A DNA stretch of 64,000 bases. It comes from Ophiobolus disseminans. Lineage: Eukaryota > Ascomycota > Dothideomycetes > Pleosporales > Phaeosphaeriaceae. Where the stretch lies: the NCBI GenBank assembly GCA_010093685.1, contig MU006224.1, positions 1,084,476 through 1,148,475 of the forward strand. The letters are read 5' to 3'. The stretch's first letter is position 1. Every line of letters begins with the position of its first letter. The notes beneath the pieces were generated by a model. The model did not search any database. It was not told where the DNA came from and worked only from the letters and a program-made list of their open reading frames with translations. This document shows positions 12,769 through 25,384 of the stretch, piece after piece. A program made the translations under genes and the position numbers.

Positions 12769-13302
12769 CCTACGATGAACCGAGCATTACGATAGATGTA
12801 GAGGTACATAGCGTAATAGCGAAAATAGACGTTCCACCTTGTACCAATGTCAGCGGCTTCCAGGCGTCAAGGCGCATTACTCTAGGTCTATAACCTTGGG
12901 TAACTTTTACTTGCAAACCACATGTAGCATTTCTAGCAGCATCATGCATGCATTCCTCTAATCAAACACATATTAACTCGGTGCACACATGCATATACCT
13001 TCGCGGTCTCATACCTCCACATTCAACTCCATCTCCCCACGCACGCCCAAAATCCAAACCAAAACTCCCCATCACATATCACCATCCTCTACACACGTCT
13101 TCTCGCCTAAAAAGGCACCGCAATAGCCTACACATATTCACACCTGGGTGTGGAGGAAGGTGCGATTGTGGTGGGGGGTTGAATGATGGATGTTGAGATG
13201 ATGAATCTGATATGCGTTGAAATGTCTATTCTACAATGCACAAACATACCACCTGTCTATCTATCTGTAGCTCATAATCATACACGCATCCCAGTATCTA
13301 TC
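12769..13302. other. Convergent 3' flanks
   Basis: 534 bp between the stops of the UNC-50 gene (plus) and the mitochondrial IF-2 gene (minus). AT- and CA-rich, compatible with two 3'UTRs; no gene seen. Confidence 0.6.
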
Positions 13303-16300
13303 CTACAAACTCCTCCTCCGCTCCTCCTCCTCATAGCACTGCACGCGATCCCCTGCCTTGAACGCATCCCAGCCCTCGAAACTGATACCACACTCCGTAT
13401 CTTTGCGCATAGTCTCGACGTCTTTCTTCTGGTTCTTGAGGGAGGATATAACACCTGCGGGATGATTAGCAAAGACGTACTCAATCCTCAAAGCAAAATA
13501 TTATAGAATAGAAAGGGGAATGAAAGAGAGGGAACAACACACCATCAAACACCACCTCCTCACCCCTCAAAACCCTCGTCTTGGATCCAAGCTTAACAGC
13601 CCCATTCCTAACTTTCGACCCCGCAACACGCATCTTCTTCTTGCGCCCACCAAGCCCAATCTCAAACGCCGCAGCGATTTCCGCCTCGCCCGAGACTTTC
13701 TGTATGATTTCGGGCTTGAGTTTGCTCTGCAGTAATTCCTTAACGTTCTCGACGACGCGGTAGATGATATTGCTGTCGAGGATTTGCACGCCCTTGTCCT
13801 CCGCGAGACGATTCACATGCGGCGGGACCAGGGTGTTGAAATTGACAATGTGGCCTTGAGCGGCGGCGGCGTGCTCGATGTCGAATTCGCTGGGCGGGCC
13901 GACACCGTAGCGGAGGATGCGGGTTTGTATGTCTGCGTTTCCGAGCGATGAGATGGAGTCGAGGACTGCTTCTACGGAGCCGGATACGTCACCCTTAATG
14001 ATGAAGCTTACGACTTCGGGGCCTGATTTCTTGAGTGCGGGAGCGGGGAGTTCTTCTTCGCCGGCGGCGAGAGCCTTCTCCGCGGCGTCTTCGGCTTCGC
14101 GGCGCTCGTTTTCAAGTTTGCGGAACTCGTTGATGGCGTCTACGTCGCGCGCTAGTGCTTCGCGCTCGACTTTGTCCATGCGCAGCCCAGATACGGAAGA
14201 GGCTTGATGTTCGTCGTGGGCTTGGAGGACTTCGTCGCCTGCAATGGGCTGGTCACGCCACCCATCGACCTCGACAGCAATACCGGGGCCAGCTTCTTCG
14301 ACTATGACGCCAGCTTCGTTGCGCAGAGTGCGAACGCGAGTCCATGTAGTGCCTGCCACAAGCGCCGTTCCTTGCCTGAGAGTACCGCTACGGACGAGTA
14401 CTGTGGCAACGCGGCCGGACTTTTTCGTCGAACCTTCTAGGACCCAGCCTTCGACTGCGCTCTCGGGGTTGGCGCGGTGGTCGAGCAACTCGGAGAGTGT
14501 GGAGATTGCCTCCTCCAAATCAGGTATACCTTGACCCGTCTTGCCACTAACACTGACAACCTGGACATCACCGCCAAAGTCTTCAATCTCAATGCCGTGC
14601 CGGCCGAGATCGAGTTTGACAGCGTCAGGATCAGCTTGTGATTTGTCAATCTTGTTGATGGCGACGATCATGGGGACATTGGCTGATTGGGCGTGCTTAA
14701 TGGCTTCGACAGTCTGTGGCATGACCGAGTCGTCAGCGGCCACAACCAGCACAACAATATCGGTTACGTTGGCTCCTCTCGCCCGCATAGTCTCGAAAGC
14801 AGAGTGACCAGGTGTATCTAGGAACGTAATCTTCTTGCCGTTCGCCAATGGCACGCTAAACGCACCAATATGCTGCGTGATGCCACCAAACTCGGTCGCA
14901 GCGACACTCGTCGAGCGCATGTAGTCGAGGATCGTAGTCTTTCCATGATCAACGTGGCCCATGATAGTAACAACCGGTGGCCGAGCAGGCAACTCGGCAT
15001 ATTCCTCCGGCGTAATCTCGTCCGCAGGGTACAAGTCGCCGTCTTCCTCCTCGTTCTGGAATACGGGCTCGTAGTTGTACTCTTGTGCAATAAGACCAGC
15101 ATGCTCGGCGTTCAGAATATGATCGTTCTGCACTTCCTCGAATCCCAGTTCTTCCAGTTTCACAACAAAGTCTTCCGCTCTTAGCTTCAGCATGCCAGCG
15201 AGGTTGGCCACGCTAATGTACTGTGGAAGGTAGATAGGCGTCGGCTCATCCTTTGCAATCTGCGCAGCCTTCTTCGCCTCTGCACGCAACCGCTTCCGCT
15301 CTGCCTTGCCCACGACACGCTCACTATCTTGCTCATCCTCCTCTTCCCGCATGACCCGTCGCCCTCTGGCTTGTCCAACACGGCGCTTCTCAGGCTGTTC
15401 GTAGCGATTTTTCACCTCACCTGGCTCGTCGATATCGAATCTACTACGTCGTCGGTCCTTGTCCTGTCCCAAATTACGTGATCTTCTATCTGCTTCTTCC
15501 TGAACGGTGGGTGCCCGTTCAATCTCCAATTCGGCGCCTGCTTTTTGTTGCCACTTCTGCACCGCATCTGCTATCGACTCCGATTCTTGCGGTTGTTGCC
15601 TTTGTGGCGGAGCTGGTTTGCGAAGGACGGGTTTCGAGGGGCATTCGAAGCTCTGGTGGTCCTTTGCGCCACAGTGCCAGCACGTCCGTTGCACGTTGAC
15701 CTCTCTGGAGAGCGGCTGGAAGGGCTTCGGCGGTCGGTTCGCGGGTCGATTGCCCAGTAGCTGCGATATCTCATCCTGGTCTAGCATCGACCTCCTCGGC
15801 GGAGGCCTTGTTGCTTGTGGTGCGCGTTCCGACTGTCCTTGATTCCGCCGCCGTAGATGGTCGCCCCCAAATGTTGGCATATTGACCTGCGGTCTCGACT
15901 CCATGTTGACTTTGTATCGGCTCTGCGGCATTGACGGCGCTGGAGGGTTGTATGTCGTCATTCTATTCGGAGCAGTCACTTTCCGAGCCACGGGCGCGAA
16001 TCTGTCTTTGCTCTGATTGCGCCCTGGTCCATCGAATACTCCACCTCTGCCCGCTGACCGTCTATCCGGAGGTGGCTGTCGTTGCGCCTGTGGTTGGACT
16101 TGCTGCGGTACTTGACCCAAAGCCACTTTCATTCTTTGGGCCGGCGACATGTATCCTCCTTGTGCCTGTGGTGTCGCGGGAGGGACATACGCAGCGCTGG
16201 CGGCGAGCTGCTGTCGCATGAGCTCCGCCTGCGACAGTGCCCGTGGACGTTGGTTCGCATCCTTGTAGATGACGCCTTCGGCGGATTGAGGCGCTCTGCT

Positions 16301-16479
16301 GGACGAATTGAGGTGTCTCCGTTGGCTTGGAGCGGCGAGCGATTCTGCTATTGCCAATTGACGAGTGGCGCAGAAGATGCAGACATCGCGGGTGGACGAT
16401 ACCTATTGCAATGTTAGACAGCGAAGAAAGCCTGAGTGGAAAAGTAGCGTATTACCCTTAGACCGCGTGCTCTGCGCAT
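13303..16479 (-). CDS. Mitochondrial translation initiation factor IF-2
   Basis: GTPase that places initiator tRNA on the mitochondrial small ribosomal subunit. Three exons: complement(13303..13454, 13543..16402, 16456..16479), 3036 nt, 1011 aa. The first exon is only 8 codons (MRRARGLR), and joined to the next it makes a basic presequence suited to mitochondrial import. Residues ~30-440 are Gln/Pro/Arg-rich, with a CCHC zinc knuckle (CWHCGAKDHQSFEC) near 249-262. The IF2 N-domain precedes the G domain: GHVDHGKT near 487, DTPGHSAF near 538, NKID near 589. Domains II, III (GDVSGSVEAVLDSI) and IV follow. The last exon carries the C-terminal GWDAFKAGDRVQCYEE, typical of IF-2 C2. The zinc knuckle is not something I know as a standard part of this family. 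Confidence 0.95.
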
Positions 16480-16865
16480 GATTGTCGACGTGAGGCTTGA
16501 CGGACGTGTCGAAGCTCGTCCAAAAGTTTTGGAGACTGAAGGGTCCCCTCGGCTTCGACCCGCCACATCCCTGTCACCACTAGCGCACCGCCACTAATCG
16601 ATGTCACTTTCGTCAGCACTGCTAAAGCGCTACAAGCAGGCAAGTTGATTGTAACGAATGGATTGCTCCTTAGCTTTCTTGATGAATCCAATATGAACGC
16701 CAGAAGGTATCGCGTCCCCAAAGCACCCAAGTAATTACAAGAAGTGGTATACACAATCATCAACAGCCGTAATCCATTCCCATCCATTCCATTTTCTGCA
16801 TCTGCCCCATCAACAATGCCGTGATATCATTCATCTCAAGAACCCAATCCATCGCCTATTGGCAT
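16480..16865. other. Promoter of IF-2 gene and 3' flank of metacaspase gene
   Basis: 386 bp between two minus-strand genes in tandem. No separate gene. Confidence 0.5.
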
Positions 16866-18469
16866 TTACATAACGTACAAAAGATCCGTGTCTGCAGAGA
16901 TTTGATTAGCATACATTATGAAGTAGCAGTGAGGTCTGACTTACTCAAAGGATGGCTGCAACTCAGCTGCGGCTTCTGCTGGTACTTGCCCTCCAGCTCT
17001 TCGCGAATGCTGTTCAGCAGCTGCACGTAGCTCTGGTTGGGGTTCTTGCGCAGCGACGTGATGAAGGCCCAGGACATGGCGCCCGTAGCCTCGCCACCAA
17101 TAGACGCATCAGCCCTGAATCTGTTAGCAACAACATCCATCTCGTCGGCATGATTATTCACTTACGAAGTCTGCTGATCCTTGCTACCACTCCACATGAT
17201 GACATCCGCGGGACTCGTCTTCGTCCTCAAGTTCTTCTTGTACACTTCATCCCCGCTGACAGCCTTCTTGAACAAGCTCGTCGCGCTGCCAATCATGCTA
17301 CCGATATCGCCGCGCGCATAGCTCGAAACGATACCAAGCAGACCTTGACCAGCCTCCTTGGCGAGATTCGGCTCCTTGAGTACACCCTGGGTGGAGTAGA
17401 TGTACGGCAGGTCGAGTGCGGATCCGGAGTGGCACGAGTCGAAGATGGCCGTCAGCCGAACACCGGGCTGCAGCCCGCTGACCATGATGCGGTGCATTTC
17501 GTCGTCGACAATGTGGCCCGCTGTGCGGAAGTCAACGGGGTAGATGACCTCGTCGTAGCCATCGTCTTCGTCGCCGTCGAGATCCTTGGTTTGACCGCCG
17601 TGCCCCGAGTAGTGGAAGAAGAGCGAGTCATTTGGCCGTGCGTCCTTGACCAGCCAGTGCATTGCGCGGAGGATGTTCGCCTTTGTGGGCTGGCTCATAG
17701 GGTTTTGTTGGTCGTCTGTGAGTGTGACCATGTCCTCCCTCTTGTAGCCGAAGAACTCGTTCAGGTATGTGCTCATGTTCTTTACATCGTTGATGCATCC
17801 ACGCAGCTGCCCCCGTTGGCCGAAGTAGTTGATACCAATGAGCAGGGCTTTCCGCCGGCCGTTACATGCCGAGTACTGGAACGAGTAGCCGTTGGGTGCG
17901 CCGTGGCCGAACTGCTGCGCGCCCTGGGGCGGTGGTGGAGGTGCATTGTGGTTTCCGTGTGTCCATTGGTTGCTGTTCGCTGTGGGCATCATACCTGGCT
18001 AGCAGTCAGCTCACATATTCTCCCAATGACGTTGTCAAACTTACCGGGTCTTGCAGGCTGCTGCTGCTGAGGCGGGGGCGGGCCATAGTTTCCGTATTGC
18101 TGGGGTGGTGGTCCCTGGGCGCATGTCAGCTCGAGCTCAGCCCAACTTATCCACACCGACTCGATGCTTCCTCCGGAGCACTCACCTGGTTGTATCCGTA
18201 CTGCTGTGGCGGGGGTGTAGGCTGGCCGTAGTTATTGTTGAAGGGCGGTTGCGGGCTCGTCGATGGTGGGTAGCCGTATCCTTGCTGTGGTGGTCTTGTT
18301 CCTGTCAGCCTTCATCTTCACGGCTCAAGTCTCTGCAAACTCACGGAGCACCATAGTTCTGCTGTGGCGGCGGGTATCCTTGTGGGGGAGGCGCGCCGTA
18401 CTGCTGCGGCGGCGGCGCACCACCGTAGTTGTTGTTGCCATGATACTGCTGTCCCGGGTAGTACGACAT
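16866..18469 (-). CDS. Type I metacaspase
   Basis: Calcium-dependent Arg/Lys-specific cysteine peptidase of clan CD, linked in fungi to stress-induced death and proteostasis. Six exons: complement(16866..16891, 16945..17114, 17166..17994, 18045..18114, 18186..18294, 18345..18469), 1329 nt, 442 aa. The first ~140 residues are a Pro/Gln/Gly/Tyr-rich prodomain with repeated PPPQQYG units, as in yeast Mca1. The p20 part begins near RRKALLIGINYFGQ. The catalytic pair is His233 in HYSGHGG and Cys289 in DSCHSG, followed by a conserved DVIMWSGSKDQQTSAD segment. The p10 part has TGAMSWAF. The last exon is only 26 nt and supplies the usual C-terminal end (NTDLLYVM). Reading through without that intron gives a different, non-family tail. 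Introns 50-71 nt. Confidence 0.95.
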
Positions 18470-20542
18470 GGTGCGTGAGGGTTTGGTGAGGTTCGGAGGT
18501 AGGTGAGCTTATTGCACGCGTGCAGAGACAAAGCCGAGGGGTAGCCGCGGGTATTGGATAGGTATACGCGTAATGGTGCTCTTTTCACAATTTTCAATGC
18601 GTAATGTCGAAGGTGGAGAGAGTCGGAGTCTGGGAGCTGCAAGAATGATAGCTGTATCCACTCGTCTCGGTCTGCGGCTGACACAATGGCACGTCGAAGA
18701 TTCGGGCAGCTAGGCGGGGTTGACTGGTTGGTAAGATGCCCCAAGGCTGAGAAGATGACAATAACCGAGCTGCAAGTGTCCAAGGATCTGGACCCGTCTT
18801 GCCGTCGCTTTTCTCTGCTTCCGAACACTTGGATATCAAGAATAGGAAACGATACGTGACGATCTCCCGCGGGGTGCCTCGAGAGAAATAAGATTTTCTG
18901 GCAATCAGGGGGCGGCGGAGATAAAGAAAAGAATGGTTTCCGGCACGGAACGTCTTGAACAGTACGCGTGGTTTAGGTCTTAGGGTCACTGGGTGGTGGG
19001 TCCATGGCGCTGCGGGTGCATTCGACGATGCATTCACCTTCCATGGCGCCATGACTCTGCTTCGGGTACCATGCATTTGTGCCACGATTCCCGCCCTTGA
19101 CCTGCGAACAACACCAAACAGCCTTTCCCAGTAGACATCGTCCACGAGCAAACAGTACATTGCCAACTCACCACCCAACACTTCACAATCTGACCATTTT
19201 CGCCATACAATCCCACCCAACCCTACGTGTCTCCCCATGCCCTCCACACCTGCACGACAACATCCCAGTGCCGCATCCTCGCCCTCCTCGCGCACCCCAT
19301 TCGCCAACGCCCGCTCCCAAACAAATTGCACAACCCAAAAGCAGGTAGCTGTGGCAGTGCACACCCGCCCGCCTTACCCCAAAACCACCACGCTCGAACG
19401 GGGCTGCCGAACCCTTGTCACCGACTCCCCATCGAGACGCACCCTACAAACAAGGGGCACGCAACCAGCACCCACACACAAAAGATGCGGTAAAGACTCG
19501 CTCGCTCATGCATGCCAGCCTCACAGACTTGACGCTTAACGTGCATATGCGTTCGGCTTGCATACCCTCATGACTTACGTGCTTCTCCAATCGCATCCCT
19601 TCAATGGCTTCAGCTATCCTAATTCGGTGCTGCTGCATCTACGCGAGACCCTCATCGTTTGTGCGCCCACGATGCGTGTTCGGAGCGTGAAGATGGCGCT
19701 AGAACGCTCTAGCCCGCGATACACGGATGCTGTGGCTTGCGTTCGGCGCCGCGAAGAAGCGCCGAAGACTGAGCATGGGAGCGTGATTGGGATGGAAAGG
19801 GTTGGCGATGCTGAGTTTGGTGTGGGAGGAGAAGCGAAGGGAACGTAGCGGGTGGTAGGCGCAATGGGTATTGAGAGTTGCATGCAGATGGTGATGGATG
19901 TGGAGGAAAGCTGGCAGTGAGCTGAATGCAGCATGGCAGGTGAAGGAACGTTAGCTGAAGCTAAATTAGAGCAAGTCTAGCAACGGTCAAGTGGTTCATG
20001 ATGATTAGGACCGTGACTGCGCCTCGACGTTATCAAGACGAACCAGCTGTGGCTTTTACAGCTGAAATGTGGCTGCGCTCGAAATAGACATCGATCACAG
20101 CATCGCATCAGGAACATATCAATAGCAACAGCAAGTATATAGATTCGAATCTGGGGTATAATGTTCGAAACGATGCCCACGTCCTCCAACTTCTACAAGA
20201 ACGACCCAAGTCTAACCCACCAAGAATGTGAAACAGCGCTGCCCGCCAAATGCATCATCAATGTAAACCACACTCGTGTCGTAAGGGGCCCCAAAAGCAG
20301 AAATATTATCGTAACTTGCCGCCGCCCCGTTTGCGCTGAAAAATAAAGGAGAAGACTAGAAAGTCGAGTATTACAAGAATTATGGACAGCATCAAGCCAC
20401 GGAATGGGGCCGCTGTCGCAGACTAGGCTTGGACGAATGAAGAAGACGTAAGTGCCGCATCGTGCTTCGGAGCGGCGTCAACCCTGATTATAACATAAGA
20501 AATCTCGTCAGTATACGCCGTAAAACAAAGAAGAGGGGAAGA
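18470..20542. other. Intergenic, no gene seen
   Basis: About 2.1 kb between the metacaspase start and the stop of the Sec7 gene. CT/CA-rich near 19080-19400. The longest open frame (minus, 18594-19364) has no motif and unlikely composition. Confidence 0.6.
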
Positions 20543-23500
20543 TCAGTGGAGGAAGGCGGGCGTAGAGGTCTGCTTGGAGATGGGCTTTTGTGCAGAGGCT
20601 TCTTTCGCACCATCGATTCCAGCAGCCTGCGGACTTGCATCTACACCCTCTTCTACCGCGCATTCCTTCTCCTCGAGGGCCGCGCGCTCGGCATAGATCT
20701 TTTGCTTTTGCACTTGGGCTGCGGCGAGGGTGTCGATGTAGGTTCGGAATTTGACAATCTCCCGGAGGAGGTATTGGGATTTGCGTTCCCAGTTGGCCAT
20801 GGCTCTTGCTGCGTTGGGGTGGCGAGGGGAGAACTATTATCTCGTTAGCATACCGTACATAGACTCCAAGGCGGCGATACTTACAGCTATGAGGAGAGGT
20901 GACCTCAGTTCGTTGTGGTAGCTGAGTTCGCCTTCAATGTTCTTGACATAGTCGGTCAGGGCTCTCAGCTGATCCACTTCCATAAGGGTGCTAGCCATCA
21001 TGCTACACTGGGGCGGAGTCCAGTCGTTAAGGGTGATCTTATCACCTGCAAGTCTGGCTTTGGGTGTCCCTGTTGCGTGATCCACCGAGCTACGGAGAGA
21101 ACTCGTCACACTAGGACGGGGCATATGGCCTTGAACGGAGGGAGTGCTGTCTTGTCGGATAAGAGCCGGGTTGATGACGGTGTCGCCCCAGCCGTACTCC
21201 ATGCTACTAACACCACCTGTCAATGGCTCCTTGGACAGCCTAGCCGACCAGTAGTTGGTGGTCAAGACGAACTCGCGAGCGATGTCAGGCGTTCCAACCT
21301 GGAAGAGATGAACTGCACCGTTGGGCAGTGACAAAGCAAACACGTGGGGTCTCGCCTTTGAGTATCCTGGAGGCGGTAACGCACTAGCAATGGTTTGTCG
21401 AAGCGGAAAGCTGTCGAGAGCCTCAGCGTTGTCCATCCAGTTGCCACCACCAACGACACTGCCGGCTGATGGGCGCGTCTTGTTCTTGTGTCGCATTGAT
21501 TTGGAATTCATGCTGAAAGAGAAGAGGCGCATGTAGCCCTTCTCCACAACAGCAAAAGACTCAGTCCATGTTCGATCTTTTGCCCTCTTATCCGTGGCGT
21601 CAAGGTGGCGCTTGTGCTTCAGGATACCTTCCTTTGCCCATGGTGCACCAACAAGCTCCAAGGTCTCGTCCTCCAAGAGTGGCGCCACACGACTGAACTC
21701 TTCGTCGCTCGCGATCGTCATTCCTTCCTCACGAATGATGGCCTGGCTAAGCGCGTTGGCGAACCCGATCGCTTGTTGATAGTCGCCGCCGGCGAAGTGC
21801 GAACCGAGGGAATCCATGGACATTGAAGTGCCGGTTTTGCCAACCGAGTATCGACTCCAGCTGCTTGAGCCAGTAGGGCTCCAGACGGAACCATCGTCAA
21901 GACTAGTGCGACTCGAAGCGACAGTCGAGGAAGGATACAGCTTCTGCTTAGACCGGCTCTTAGAGGCCCAGCGGTTACTCGCGCTACGGAAGTCGCCCTG
22001 TGACCGCCCACGGTAACTCATGTTGTCCGATGGAGTCTTGCTGAGCATACTTGGTGTGCGACGTAGCATACCGCTCACTGAAAGGTTGTTGGTAGAGGGT
22101 TGTGGGTGGATCGAAAGGTTGGAAGATCCGTGAAGTGGCAGGCGCTGTTTTCGGATCGAGTCGTAGAAGTCCTTAAGTACGATCTCAATCTGAAACTCCC
22201 AGCCTCGCATGGGGCCGTGGTAGGGCGAGTTGACGAGCATATTCGACTCAGAAGTAGTAGAGTCGTTTGACAAGAAGCCCTCTGACCCGCTGCGCATTGG
22301 TGGCCGGATTGACAAACGGCTTCGTGTCTTTCTGTTCTCTGTAGACTCTTCTGTCACTTCAGCCGAGAAACTCGTCGCATCAGCGTTTGGTGAGACTGGC
22401 TCCGACTTGTCGTTCCAGGGCAGAGAGGGCCGTCTGAAGTGGGTAGACTGTGGCCGTACAGTCTCTGCGCCTGTAGTCTTGACCGCATCCAGGCACACCC
22501 GAGAGACGGTAGGAAGTGTATTCTTAACGAACTGACTGCGTGTCATACGTGACTCGATATCAGCCATGTGCAGATCGGTGTTCAGGAGCAGAATAGAGTA
22601 GCAAATGGTATGCACCACATCGACCGCTTTGAAGCCGTGGTTGGGGTTGCATTCACACCAGCGCTCTGACAAGCTCATCAGGATACGGTCGACTTGTTGG
22701 GTCTCAGCCTTCAGGACAAGCTTGCCGCACATATCCCGCATCGCAGCCAGGATACTGAAGCCAGCCCAATCGAACAGGTCCATGAACGCTTTCCGGGTCC
22801 GCGTACCGCTTAGAGTCACATCGCCCAGGACGGTAGCGGCTTGAGCCTTTTGTATTGAAGAGTCATCGCCGTTGAAGATCTGGAAGGCCCGCTCCCGGTC
22901 CGAGTCAGTGGGCTCCGTATGTAGCGAGCGGTCCTCCACAATAGACGGCATGTTGTCAGAGTCACGGCTTTCAACCTGTACTATAGGCAGGCTGGTGGCA
23001 GAGTGGAAGACATCCTGTGGAGAAACTGGAGAGTTGTTGTCCGTTGCCGGAGCCGACGCAACTAGAGACTTCTGGGACGAGCGGGCGCCTTCTAGTGGTA
23101 GTTTGAGATCGCCCGCGCCGTCGTTGTCGGCCGTAGTGTCGAGCCACACTCGCTTCGCAGCGGCACTAGACTTTCTGATCGTTGCTTGATCGTTCTTGGG
23201 CGGTTGGGTAAGAACCCAGCCTTCGTCCTCCACTTCAGATGCAGACTGAGAGGTTGATCCGCCTACGGACGATTTCCTTGGCTGACTATTGGGCGGTACG
23301 GGGAACAGTAGTTCGGTGGGTCCATCCGCTTTCAGGTCGCTCTTGCCCTCCGAGCCAGACTGATGGGCTGACGAAGAGGTGGGGCAAGTACTTGGTCTGC
23401 GCCCGTCTTCCACGCCGCGCTCGTCTGTAGGCGATACGCGTCCGCTACGGTCGTCATTGCAGCTGCTGCTGTCCGCGAGGAATGTGTCTTCTCGTGGGCT

Positions 23501-25384
23501 AGGAATGGGTTTGCCTTTCTTTACCTTGAGTTTCATCTTGGTTGGGCTCTCCGGGCTCACCAGATGTGTCAGTTTGACTTGCTCTCCTCGAGAAGATGGT
23601 GGTGTTGCGTCGTCGCCCCGCGCGTTCGCCTTCACGGTGCGTACAGTGGCATCCTTATGCGGCCTGTACCCAGGTGAGAAGCCTTGGGGGCGCTCGCTGT
23701 TTGTTGCGTCGTCAAGGGGCTGGTGCTCTCGGGAGTCGTAATATTTATCACCTGCGCGGCCACCGTCGTTGAGATAGGGGTTCATAACCTTGCGCAGACT
23801 GCTCGTGCCCGGACTTGGTTGCGGAGGGAGTACGGATTTGGGTGGCGGAGTGAAGTCGAGTGACATGACGGGAGGTTTGGTGTTTTCGGACATGGACTTC
23901 TTTCGTCGCCTGAAGAATGACGAGGGCTTCTTCGCGAGAATTGGAGGCACAGGCGGTTGTAGGTCATTCTGCGACTGGGAGTCGGACTGCTGCCCCCTCG
24001 ACGCGGATTTGAGTTGTGTAGCAATGTGGCTGTTGTTGTTTGCGGGGGTTGTGCGCGGCCGTGTTTGAGAATATATGGAATCAATGTCTGGCATCTTCTG
24101 TTTGGGGGCTGGCGACTCCAGGGATGAAGCATTCGTTGCGCTCGATGCGTTGGACAGCTGTGGATGCGACTTGGTCGAGCTTCCGCCAAACACTCGCCGG
24201 AAGAATCCAGGCCTTTCTTTGGGCGTTGCTGCAGCGGGTGCTGTGGATGGAAAGAATGACTTGCGGGTGCCCACGCTCGGGGCTGGAGCTGAAGGATCCT
24301 GCAGCGCGGGCACCGGAGGCAGGTCGCGCAAGGTGCTCGCATTCACAAACTCCTGTGCCTGGGCTCTCATGTTCGGCTCGGTGCGGCTCTTGTCCTTACG
24401 CAGGGTCTTGTAGCTGGTGTTGGAGCGCACACTGCCCCGTCGACGAGGTGCCGGCGCCTGCGGGGGTGCGTAGTTTGGCTGTGGGGGGTAGACGGTGGGC
24501 GAGGGCGGTATCTCCTGGGCGCGTCGCGGGCCGGCTGGGATGGTGGGCTCGGGCGCAGCGTCGTAGTCGTCGGCGTAGTTCTGGTATGCGACCCGTCCCC
24601 TATCCAGGACCGACTCCACCTTTACGGGCGACGCTCTTGCGCGGTCGCCCGCCATGTTGCTGTGGTCGAAGCTGGCAGACCGCTTGCCGAAGCCCAGGCG
24701 GTGGTTGCCCAGCACGCCGGCCTGCCCAAAGTCCATGCTCGAGGAGCCGCTGCCCTTGCTGCTCTTCTTGCCGCCGCCCCTCAGGTGCCCGGCCTGGCCA
24801 TACGGGCCGATTGCTTGCCTGCCCGGCGGCGGCTCCCGCACGCTGCCCTTGCGGCTCATGGGCATCCCAATCGTGTTGCTCGAGTTGCTCCGCCGCGCGC
24901 GGGCGTGGGGCGGGGCGAAGCGGGTGGACTCGTCGGGGTGCAGGTCGTAGTCCGAGGAGCGCGACGACGTGTACGTGTGGCCGCGGTGACGGGGCCCCGG
25001 TGGGCGGTACGAGTTGTCGCGCAGGAAGAAGTCGTCCTCGCCATACGGGGCGTACTGCTGGCCCCCCGAGCTGCCCCCGAACATGTGCCCCGTCGAGAAC
25101 TGGTCCAGCGAGAGCAGCATGTTGTCCACCACCGAGTCCCGGACGGTGGCTCCTTCCGCGAAAGATAGGTCGTGGGAGTCGTGTGAGTCGTGTGAGTCGC
25201 GCAGCAGGCTCCGGTCGGCGTCGTTTGCCCGCGCGTGGTCTACGGGCGTGGCATCGTCGAAGAAGGTTGAGGGCTTCGGCGGGTTCGTGTTGAGCGTCTG
25301 CATGGGCAGGCCCGGCTTGTATGTCCTCGAGGGTCCAGTTGGCGTGGCCGGGCCGGCGTCGTGGTTGGTGAAGGGCTGCATCAT
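20543..25384 (-). CDS. Sec7-PH domain Arf guanine exchange factor
   Basis: Predicted activator of Arf-type GTPases at membranes. Two exons: complement(20543..20833, 20885..25384), 4791 nt, 1596 aa. Residues 1-820 are low-complexity, Ser/Pro-rich and probably disordered, with a SHDSHDSHD run coded by a short tandem repeat. A divergent Sec7 domain lies at ~830-970: FDWAGFSILAAMRDM, then KAETQQVDRIL, whose Glu fits the catalytic 'glutamic finger', then SILLLNTDLHMADIE. A PH domain lies at ~1245-1380 (WAKEGILKHKRH to VLTTNYWSARLS). A C-terminal helical segment (SPRHPNAARAMANWERKSQYLL...) is completed only after the 51-nt intron. Sec7-PH-helix order resembles EFA6/Psd and fungal Syt1/Yel1 proteins; I cannot choose between these by eye. 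Confidence 0.88.

Noticed and set aside
16952..18070. 372-codon plus-strand frame over the metacaspase gene
   Set aside because: Antisense shadow; the minus strand has the catalytic His/Cys motifs and consistent splice sites.
24040..25293. 417-codon plus-strand frame rich in Arg, Cys and Pro
   Set aside because: Antisense of the GC-rich, low-complexity head of the Sec7 gene; composition is not protein-like.
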